Part shown: piece by piece, positions 1-4,990 of the stretch
How the letters are laid out: each line of letters opens with the position of its first letter
Numbering within the stretch: the stretch's first letter is position 1
Assembly (NCBI GenBank): GCA_023300065.1
Contig: JALZWJ010000093.1
Location: 1-5,628, forward strand
Origin: Akkermansiaceae bacterium
GTDB taxonomy: Bacteria; Verrucomicrobiota; Verrucomicrobiia; Verrucomicrobiales; Akkermansiaceae
DNA: 5,628 nucleotides
Reading direction: 5' to 3'
Notes under the pieces: generated by a model
Seen by the model: the letters and a program-made list of their open reading frames with translations, nothing else
Database searches by the model: none
Told to the model about the DNA's origin: nothing
Program-made: the position numbers and the translations under genes

Positions 1-1
1 C

Positions 2-349
2 TCACTCGCCCTCCTCGCCCTCGGGGACCTCGCCCTCACCGCGGGAAATGGAGATGAGGCCAAAGCATTCTACGACCGCATCACGACCGAGTATGAAGAC
101 AGCCACTTTCAGGTCAAAGGAATGGCCCGTGAACGCCTGAAGCTCATCGGAGTTCAAGCACCTACCGAAAAGGCTCCTGAGCCAACCGCGCCAGCCTTCC
201 CTCCCACAGCCACTTCACTCCCCGTCCAAATCCCAGCAGTTCAGCCAGAAACAGATCTCTCACCGAGCGACCTACCACCACTTGAACTACCGGTAGCCCC
301 CGCAGAACCAGAAACACCGGAAGCCACTGAGGCTCCCGCTTCGGAATAA
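2..349 (+). CDS. C-terminal part of a TPR-like repeat protein with Pro-rich tail (5' end outside window)
   Basis: The reading frame is open from the first bases, so the gene begins upstream of the window and only its last 115 residues are seen. The first ~50 residues form an amphipathic helix pair (LALLALGDLALTAGN, then DEAKAFYDRITTEYEDS and a final helix ending ARERLKLIG). This has the look of the last repeat of tetratricopeptide proteins of the YbgF/BamD type, in which an Ala/Tyr-rich helix is followed by a 'Y-x-x-x-x-P/E-D-S' turn. The remaining ~65 residues are a Pro/Ala/Glu-rich, probably disordered tail ending in PEATEAPASE. An ATG at 122 is internal to the repeat and is unlikely to be the real start. 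The gene lies 75 bases upstream of a bactofilin. TPR proteins usually act as protein-interaction scaffolds; the partner cannot be told from this fragment. I am sure it is coding, less sure of the family. Confidence 0.72.
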   Translation, partial: SLALLALGDLALTAGNGDEAKAFYDRITTEYEDSHFQVKGMARERLKLIGVQAPTEKAPEPTAPAFPPTATSLPVQIPAVQPETDLSPSDLPPLELPVAPAEPETPEATEAPASE

Positions 350-424
350 TCCGAACTCCCCGAATTCCTTCTTTCTTTCTTAAGCATCCTGCTCCATTAA
401 TTTCCCAACAACCCATCACTAGCC

Positions 425-979
425 GTGTTCGAAAAAATCATCAGCAAGTCTCCTGAAGACGCTCCAGCAGCCCGTCCCGCCCAAAAGGCACCCTCCTCCG
501 CCAGCTTATCTACCGATTCGCCAGCGCAGAGCCCCTCTGTCGCAAGCAGTGCTCCTACCACAGGACAACGCAACATTCTCAGCAACGACGTCCACATTAA
601 GGGCTCCGTGCGCTTCACAAACGACCTCCTTGTCGACGGTCGTATCGACGGTGAAATCAGCTCTGACGGAGCCCTCACCGTTGCTGAAAACGCCCACATT
701 AAGGCTGAGATCAGCACCAAATCCGTCGTCATCTACGGTAAGGTCCACGGCAACATCGTCTGCACCGAACGGGTCGAAATCAAAGCAAGTGCTGAGATGG
801 TTGGCGACGTTAAGGCCAGCACCCTTTCCATCGAGCCAGGAGCGATCTTCGTCGGTAAATCTGAAGTTGGCGCCCCTTCTTCATCAGCCCCGAAAAAAGA
901 CAACTCATCCTCTCAGGGAAGCTCGAAAAAGCAGCAAGGCAACGGCTCACCTAACAAGGACGCTGCCCGCACTTCCTAG
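425..979 (+). CDS. Bactofilin (polymer-forming cytoskeletal protein)
   Basis: The product has 184 residues. Residues ~51-150 are a bactofilin domain (DUF583 family): short beta strands spaced by glycines, such as DVHIKGSV, LLVDGRIDGEI, VVIYGKVHGNI and GDVKASTLSIEPGAIFVG. This is the right-handed beta-helix pattern of proteins that polymerise without nucleotide into membrane-associated filaments, often linked to cell shape or envelope remodelling. The domain is flanked by low-complexity Ser/Pro/Ala tails (about 10-50 and 150-184), which is usual for the family. The start is a GTG; the first in-frame Met (124) lies inside the domain, so GTG is effectively required. The N-terminus MFEKIISKS resembles the short hydrophobic membrane-targeting peptide known at the start of Caulobacter-type bactofilins; this is inference. 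Length matches the usual 120-200 residues. No Shine-Dalgarno is visible. A second bactofilin-domain gene follows after 30 bases, suggesting co-expression and possible copolymerisation. Confidence 0.93.
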   Translation: MFEKIISKSPEDAPAARPAQKAPSSASLSTDSPAQSPSVASSAPTTGQRNILSNDVHIKGSVRFTNDLLVDGRIDGEISSDGALTVAENAHIKAEISTKSVVIYGKVHGNIVCTERVEIKASAEMVGDVKASTLSIEPGAIFVGKSEVGAPSSSAPKKDNSSSQGSSKKQQGNGSPNKDAARTS

Positions 980-1009
980 ACCTAAGTCGTATTCCCCCCT
1001 CGAACGACC

Positions 1010-2152
1010 TTGGCCTTCGGATTTTTCAAAGACAAAAACAAGGGCCCCCTCGCGGTTACTTGTCCTCTTTGTGAGCACACCCAGCAGGAATCCCCGCTGG
1101 CTGTCTCCTCGTATTGTAAAGGCTGCAAGGCATATCTCTCTTTCTCAAAAGGGGGAGAGGTCACCGCACGGGCCGAGGCAACCCCGGACCCTTTCGCTCA
1201 CCGCCCCCCTCAACCGAAGGTTGAGATCGAGTATAAAGCACGTGAGGAAAGCCTCCCCTCTCCTGCCGTAAGAAAAGCCGCCAAAACTTCTGCACGAGAA
1301 GAAAAGCCCGCTGAATCAGCCCCGACGCCCGAACCTGAACCTGAACCGGAGTTAAACACTCCCCCAGTGACGTCGGCCCCCGAGCAAAAAATCAAACCAG
1401 AGGCCCCTGCACCAGCAGCCACTCCGGAAGCGCAACCAGAGCCAGAGCCCACCCCTGAGCCGGAGCCGGTGGAACCCAAAACGGACATTCCTCCCACCGC
1501 CGACCCAAAGGAAGCACCAGCCTCTTCATCCAATCCAAACTCTGACGAGGAAGATCACATTCCTCGCTACCACCGAGAATTGGACGAAGACGAAGAATCC
1601 AATCGCGCAAGCTCGAAAAAAAAAGCCGCGAATGAACGCCTAGCGACCTGCTTTGAGTGTGGCGATGCCCACCTCGCAAACGCTCTCGCAAACTCCACCC
1701 AATGCCGTAAGTGCGGTCGCTTGATCTCCATGAAGGATCAGCACATCAAGGAATCTTGGAGTAGCCGAATCCAAACTCGTGGAGATGTCTACATCCACAA
1801 AAAAGGAATCGCCTTAAGCCCCACCATTCAATGTCACAATCTCATCGTAGAAGGTGACTTTACCGGCAACGCAGAATGCTCCGGCGACCTTACCCTACGC
1901 CGCCACGGCAAGATTGCAGGCACCGTCGTCTGCGACCGACTTCTCGTTGAAAAACGAGCTAAGATCGGGTTCCTTCACACCGTGGCGACCAACGAATGTA
2001 AGATCGACGGCCTCGTGACAGGAGACATCGACTGCCGCGGCCGCCTTGCGCTTGAGAAAAGATCTACCCTCACCGGGAACGTCAGAGTGGGCACCCTCAC
2101 CGTCGCAGATGGCGCTAAGCACACCGGACAGATCCAGATGGGTCGCTTTTAA
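1010..2152 (+). CDS. Double zinc-ribbon / bactofilin-domain fusion protein
   Basis: The product has 380 residues in four parts. (1) Residues 18-39 are a zinc ribbon with Cys 18, 21, 36 and 39. (2) Residues ~50-205 are a charged, disordered linker rich in Pro and Glu, with EPEPEPE runs. (3) Residues 214-235 are a second zinc ribbon with Cys 214, 217, 232 and 235. (4) Residues ~254-380 are a bactofilin beta-helix (GDVYIHKKG, LIVEGDFTGN, GKIAGTVVC, GLVTGDIDC, LTGNVRVGTLTV). Both ribbons have exactly CxxC-x14-CxxC spacing and look like copies of each other. The TTG start is chosen because an in-frame stop lies at 983-985 and no ATG or GTG precedes the first cysteines; the first internal Met (240) lies after both ribbons. 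The N-terminus MAFGFFKDKNK is Phe/Lys-rich, like bactofilin membrane-binding tails. No signal peptide is seen, so it should be cytoplasmic. The bactofilin domain suggests filament formation; what the ribbons bind is unknown. It is probably co-transcribed with the preceding bactofilin. Confidence 0.9.
   Translation: MAFGFFKDKNKGPLAVTCPLCEHTQQESPLAVSSYCKGCKAYLSFSKGGEVTARAEATPDPFAHRPPQPKVEIEYKAREESLPSPAVRKAAKTSAREEKPAESAPTPEPEPEPELNTPPVTSAPEQKIKPEAPAPAATPEAQPEPEPTPEPEPVEPKTDIPPTADPKEAPASSSNPNSDEEDHIPRYHRELDEDEESNRASSKKKAANERLATCFECGDAHLANALANSTQCRKCGRLISMKDQHIKESWSSRIQTRGDVYIHKKGIALSPTIQCHNLIVEGDFTGNAECSGDLTLRRHGKIAGTVVCDRLLVEKRAKIGFLHTVATNECKIDGLVTGDIDCRGRLALEKRSTLTGNVRVGTLTVADGAKHTGQIQMGRF
1328..1476 (+). 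repeat. Pro/Glu low-complexity coding repeat in the linker of the zinc-ribbon bactofilin
   Basis: The DNA carries two clusters of hexamer-like units encoding Glu-Pro dipeptides (gaacct, gaaccg, gagcca, gagccg), at about 1328-1351 and 1431-1476. They give PEPEPEPE-type peptide runs at residues ~107-114 and ~141-155. Codons alternate between gaa/gag and between cct/ccg/cca, so selection appears to act on the peptide and not on the exact DNA repeat. Such segments are usually stiff, extended and disordered, which here would separate the N-terminal ribbon from the ribbon-bactofilin half. Repeats of this kind tend to vary in length between relatives. Confidence 0.75.
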
Positions 2153-2190
2153 TTCTGGTCTTCCCCCGGCCAATCCCGGAAAGTCTCACC

Positions 2191-3132
2191 ATGTCCAACG
2201 AGCCTGTTCTTGATCTCAAAGAAGATATTCTTCGCCTTAAAAAGGAACGCAACGCCGTCATCCTTGCTCACAACTACCAAATCGGAGCGATTCAAGATAT
2301 CGCCGACTACGTGGGCGACTCCTTAGGCCTCGCTTATCAAGCCCAAGAAACCGATGCCGACGTCATCGTCTTCTGCGGCGTCCACTTCATGGCAGAAACC
2401 GCCAAAATCCTGAACCCCACTAAAACAGTGGTGCTTCCCGATAAAGATGCCGGTTGTTCCCTAGAGCAAGCCTGCCCTGCCGACCAGCTCGAGGCCTTCC
2501 TCAAAGAGAACGCAGAAAAGAACTACTACGTCATCGCCTACATCAACTGCTCCGCTGGCGTAAAAGCCCTTTGCGACATTATCTGCACCTCTGGCAATGC
2601 CCCACGCATTGTCGACCAAGCCCCGGCAGATCGCCCCATCCTTTTTGTCCCAGATGAGAACCTAGGCCAATGGGTCATCGAACAAACCGGGCGGAAAATG
2701 GATCTCTGGAAGGGGAACTGCTACGTCCACGTCGAGTTTACCCGGGAATCGATCCAAAAAATCAAAGACGAGTATCCCGATGCCGTCGTGGTGGCCCACC
2801 CTGAATGCACCAAGGCCGTTCGTCTCCTAGCGGATGAGGTTTGCTCAACTGAGAAAATGGTCCACTTCTGCCGCGAGACTCCGGCAAAAAATGTCATCGT
2901 CGTCACTGAGTCCGGAATGCTCCACCGCATCCAGAAAGAAGTGCCTGAAAAAAATCTCATCGCCGGCCCCACCGATCATTGCGCTTGTGCGGATTGCCGC
3001 TACATGAAAATGAATACTCTCGAAAAACTCCACGCATGCCTCGACAAACTCACACCACAAGTCGAACTTCCTGAAGATGTCCGCGTGAAAGCCGAAGTCT
3101 CGTTGGTCCGCATGCTTGAGCAGTCAAAATAA
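2191..3132 (+). CDS. nadA: Quinolinate synthase NadA
   Basis: NadA condenses iminoaspartate (made by NadB or an aspartate dehydrogenase) with dihydroxyacetone phosphate to give quinolinate, the first committed ring of de novo NAD synthesis, in the cytoplasm. The 313 residues carry the family landmarks: AHNYQ with His27, FCGVHFMAETAKIL, the DAGCSLEQACPA segment with Cys89, INCSAGVKA, PDENLG, GNCYVHVEF with Cys177, HPEC at 203-206, TESGM at 239-243, and the C-terminal CACADCRYMKMNTLEKL with Cys264, 266 and 269. Cys89, Cys177 and one C-terminal cysteine (most likely 269) would hold the oxygen-labile [4Fe-4S] cluster whose open iron site binds substrate. Length is close to the compact class of about 300 residues (E. 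coli NadA is nearer 350). The ATG is preceded at 7 bases by GGAAAG, a weak Shine-Dalgarno. No nadB or nadC is in the window. The protein appears intact. Confidence 0.97.
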   Translation: MSNEPVLDLKEDILRLKKERNAVILAHNYQIGAIQDIADYVGDSLGLAYQAQETDADVIVFCGVHFMAETAKILNPTKTVVLPDKDAGCSLEQACPADQLEAFLKENAEKNYYVIAYINCSAGVKALCDIICTSGNAPRIVDQAPADRPILFVPDENLGQWVIEQTGRKMDLWKGNCYVHVEFTRESIQKIKDEYPDAVVVAHPECTKAVRLLADEVCSTEKMVHFCRETPAKNVIVVTESGMLHRIQKEVPEKNLIAGPTDHCACADCRYMKMNTLEKLHACLDKLTPQVELPEDVRVKAEVSLVRMLEQSK

Positions 3133-3179
3133 AGAAAAACCTCCATACTAAGACATTTCAACCCCCACCCCCACTTCCC

Positions 3180-3767
3180 GTGAAAAAAAGATTTCTATCC
3201 ATCCTCTCCTTATTCGTCCTCTCACCCACCCTCCTCTTCGCCGCGCCGAAGATCGCAACTCTCGATGTCTCAAAGGCATCCGATGCACACGAGCTAAACC
3301 TTGCGGGCATCGCCGCCTACAAAGAGGCAAAAGCATCTCTCGAAAACGACCCGCGCAAAGCGGCCGTCATCGAAATGGCTAAAAAAGTGCAGGCCCTTCA
3401 ACGCTCACTGCAGGAACTAAATCCAGAATCCGAAGAGCACAAAAAGATGCTCAAAGACGGTCAAGCGGCCAAAGCATCCTACGACGATATTCTCAATGAA
3501 TGGACTCAATACCGGACCGAAAAACTTCGCGCAATGACAGAAAAAGTCGTCGCCGAGACGAATAAGCGCCTCAATGAAATCGTGGTGGTCTCCCGTGCCA
3601 TCGCCGATGCTGAGGGTTATGACTGGCTCCTGGAGACAGCTGGAAACACCAGCAGCAAAATGCCGGTCGTGCTTTACCTTCGGAAATCTACCGACATCAC
3701 CGAACAAGTCATCACCAAGGTGAACTTAGACTACCCTGCCGAAAAACCAGCTGAGGGTGCCGAGTAA
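3180..3767 (+). CDS. OmpH/Skp-family periplasmic chaperone-like protein
   Basis: The 195-residue product starts with a Sec signal peptide (MKKRF, then a hydrophobic stretch, with likely cleavage near Ala21/Ala22). The mature part opens with APKIATLDVSKA, the usual first strand of OmpH/Skp proteins. Residues ~40-130 are long, charged, Ala/Lys/Glu-rich helices, matching the tentacle helices. The C-terminal strand region (MPVVLYLRKSTDITEQVI, 161-178) matches the family's 'VLY...DIT' end. Skp/OmpH trimers hold unfolded outer-membrane proteins in the periplasm on their way to the BAM complex. The GTG start is fixed by the signal peptide; the next in-frame Met is residue 65. A C-rich leader (3162-3173) and no Shine-Dalgarno precede it. 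In many bacteria this gene sits beside bamA and lpxD, but not here. The chaperone role is inferred from the family; the exact client is unknown. Confidence 0.88.
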   Translation: MKKRFLSILSLFVLSPTLLFAAPKIATLDVSKASDAHELNLAGIAAYKEAKASLENDPRKAAVIEMAKKVQALQRSLQELNPESEEHKKMLKDGQAAKASYDDILNEWTQYRTEKLRAMTEKVVAETNKRLNEIVVVSRAIADAEGYDWLLETAGNTSSKMPVVLYLRKSTDITEQVITKVNLDYPAEKPAEGAE

Positions 3768-3777
3768 ATTTCATTCT

Positions 3778-3790
3778 CCCCCCCAAAAAA
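3778..3790 (+). other. C7-A6 homopolymer tract abutting the start codon of the membrane coiled-coil gene
   Basis: Seven C (3778-3784) are followed directly by six A (3785-3790), the last of which is the A of the ATG. The tract fills the position where a ribosome-binding site would be expected. It lies outside the coding region if translation begins at the ATG, but inside it if the GTG at 3757 is used, in which case a change in run length would shift the frame. This is a sequence observation; no function is established. Confidence 0.5.
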
Positions 3791-4293
3791 TGGAAACACT
3801 ACAAGAATTCATCTCCAGTCATTTCGCATGGGGCCTTTTCCTAGGCCTTTTCGTTGCCATCTTCATCTGGAAATCAAGCTTCACCGCGCGGCGCGTCATG
3901 AAGCGTGATTTCAAGCGGATTGAAGGAGAAAACCGCGACCTACAGCAGCACCTCAACACCCAGCTCAAGGTCAATGCCGAGGGAAACGAAAGCCTCCAAA
4001 AGAAGCTCGAAGAGATGCGCGAACAGAATGAAAATCTCCGCGTCAACATGTCCACTCTCCAGCACAAGCCAGGACGAGCGGAACTCCGGCAACTCACCGT
4101 GATTGAGAACGCCATCGGCCTGATGCGGGAGCAAGCCCCCGGCTTCGCCCAAGCTTGGGAAAAGGCAGTCCGCCAAGCTGAAGTCGATTATGAATCGAGC
4201 GAAGGCGGTCTTAAAAAATTGGTTCGCAAAGTCCTCCCCGCTCTCGGGACATCCGCCACCGCTCCCGAGGTCGACACCAGCAATGACATTTAG
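3790..4293 (+). CDS. Small single-pass membrane protein with cytoplasmic coiled coil, function unknown
   Basis: I do not recognise a named family. The 167 residues have a short N-terminus, one transmembrane helix at about 12-28 (HFAWGLFLGLFVAIFIW), and then a positively charged stretch (K28, R34, R35, K38, R39) that by the positive-inside rule puts the rest in the cytoplasm. Residues ~38-92 are a Glu/Lys/Gln/Asn-rich coiled coil (RIEGENRDLQQHL, LQKKLEEMREQNENL), residues ~97-135 a further helical segment, and the end a short disordered acidic tail. The start chosen is the ATG at 3790. An in-frame GTG at 3757 would add 11 residues (MPSKFHSPPQK), overlap the preceding gene by 11 bases and read through a C7-A6 run, which is less natural. 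It begins 22 bases after the OmpH-like gene. The architecture suggests a membrane-tethered scaffold or oligomer; that is inference only. Confidence 0.82.
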   Translation: METLQEFISSHFAWGLFLGLFVAIFIWKSSFTARRVMKRDFKRIEGENRDLQQHLNTQLKVNAEGNESLQKKLEEMREQNENLRVNMSTLQHKPGRAELRQLTVIENAIGLMREQAPGFAQAWEKAVRQAEVDYESSEGGLKKLVRKVLPALGTSATAPEVDTSNDI

Positions 4294-4297
4294 TCTA
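4291..4297. other. Abutting convergent stop codons (tail-to-tail junction)
   Basis: The + strand membrane coiled-coil gene ends with TAG at 4291-4293, and the - strand rsuA ends with TAG whose + strand bases are 4295-4297. Only base 4294 separates them, giving TAGTCTA, an inverted repeat around one base. There is no room for an intergenic terminator, so transcripts from both sides must either end inside the facing gene or overlap as antisense RNA. Confidence 0.9.
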
Positions 4298-4978
4298 AGG
4301 ACTTCCCTCAGGTTTAAAAAGCCTCCACTCCCCTACCTGGAGATCCTCCGGCAAGGTGAGATCCCCGATCGCCTCGCGATGTAGCTCGGTCACCTTCAGA
4401 TCAAAGCGGGCGAACATCCGCTTCACTTGATGGTGCTTGCCCTCATAAATCGTCAGCCAACATTCAGAGGGGCCGATGAGAGAAACCCCCGCCGGAGCGG
4501 TTCTCACCTTCTCTTTCGCAAACCACATCCCGGCTTCAAAGGTCGCAATCACTTCTTGAGAGATTTCCCCGTTCACTTTGACGCGGTATCGTTTTCCCAC
4601 TTTTTGAGCTGGCTCAGTGAGTGACTCAGAGTAGCGGCTGTCATTGGTCAGAATGAGTAATCCGGAGGTGAACCGGTCTAGCCGCCCTGCCAAGTGGAGC
4701 TCGCCTACCCATGACTCCGCGATCAAATCAACGACAGTCGAGTGCTCATGATCAATCGTAGCGCTCACCACTCCCAGAGGTTTATGCATCATCACATATC
4801 GCGGCACCATCGCTTGTAGAATCTCATCATCAACCTCCACCCTGTCGAATTTCCCGACCGCGTGCCCGCCTTCCTCGGCCACCTTTCCATTCAGTCGCAC
4901 GCGCCCGCTTTCAAAAAAGGCACGCGTCCTCCGCTTCCCGGCTCCAGCCCATTTCCCGACAAGTCGATCCAAGCGCAT
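4295..4978 (-). CDS. rsuA: 16S rRNA pseudouridine synthase, RsuA type
   Basis: RsuA isomerises one uridine of 16S rRNA (U516 in E. coli) to pseudouridine during small-subunit maturation. The 227 residues (E. coli RsuA has about 231) contain an N-terminal S4 RNA-binding domain (1-~50, opening MRLDRLVGKW), then the RsuA-type catalytic domain: PRYVMMHKPLGVVSATID (59-76), HLAGRLDRFTSGLLILTND with catalytic Asp101, KRYRVKV, and EGKHHQVKRMFA (179-190). The end, ELHREAIGDLTL..DLQVGEWR, follows RsuA more closely than RluB, RluE or RluF. The frame is open further upstream, to an ATG at 5062, but that would overlap the preceding gene by over 70 bases and add a non-homologous N-terminus. The ATG at 4978 begins at the S4 domain and has a Shine-Dalgarno. 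It sits 10 bases after the dGTPase gene, so the two are probably co-transcribed. The target uridine is inferred from the family. Confidence 0.9.
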   Translation of the reverse strand: MRLDRLVGKWAGAGKRRTRAFFESGRVRLNGKVAEEGGHAVGKFDRVEVDDEILQAMVPRYVMMHKPLGVVSATIDHEHSTVVDLIAESWVGELHLAGRLDRFTSGLLILTNDSRYSESLTEPAQKVGKRYRVKVNGEISQEVIATFEAGMWFAKEKVRTAPAGVSLIGPSECWLTIYEGKHHQVKRMFARFDLKVTELHREAIGDLTLPEDLQVGEWRLFKPEGSP

Positions 4979-4980
4979 GA

Positions 4981-4990
4981 CCTCTGCCTT
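4981..4990 (-). promoter_or_regulatory. Shine-Dalgarno deciding the rsuA start, overlapping the dgt stop codon
   Basis: On the - strand the sequence reads TAAGGCAGAGGTCATG. AAGG lies 8 bases and AGAGG 2 bases before the ATG at 4978. The TAA stop of the upstream dGTPase gene (4991-4989) overlaps the AAGG, an arrangement typical of translationally coupled genes. It supports the internal ATG over the longer open frame, and it is the clearest ribosome-binding site in the window. Confidence 0.65.

Noticed and set aside
372..405. AT-richer patch with ttctta and attaat resembling a sigma70 promoter before the first bactofilin.
   Set aside because: Matches to the -35 and -10 consensus are poor and the spacing is not convincing. 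A promoter may exist in the 75-base gap, but the sequence alone does not support one.
549..1271. Long open frame of 240 codons on the + strand between the two bactofilins.
   Set aside because: It overlaps both well-supported bactofilin genes in another frame, and its Ser/Arg/Thr/Pro-rich product has no recognisable domain. It is a shadow frame.
1328..1476. Clustered short repeats considered as a CRISPR-like or regulatory array.
   Set aside because: The units are in-frame Glu-Pro codon pairs within a protein linker, without constant repeat length or unique spacers.
1210..1533. Gly/Ser/Ala-rich open frame on the - strand opposite the Pro/Glu linker.
   Set aside because: The SGSGSG composition is simply the reverse complement of the Glu-Pro repeat; there is no independent evidence of a gene.
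3133..3179. tactaa in the gap between nadA and the OmpH-like gene as a possible -10 box.
   Set aside because: No acceptable -35 element at 16-18 bases. The gap is short and co-transcription with nadA is equally likely.
4316..4342. On the - strand, stem CTCCA/TGGAG (4342-4323) followed by GC and five T looks like an intrinsic terminator.
   Set aside because: It lies inside the rsuA coding region, upstream of its stop codon, with a weak 5-bp stem, a 10-base loop and only five T. Termination there would give messages lacking a stop.
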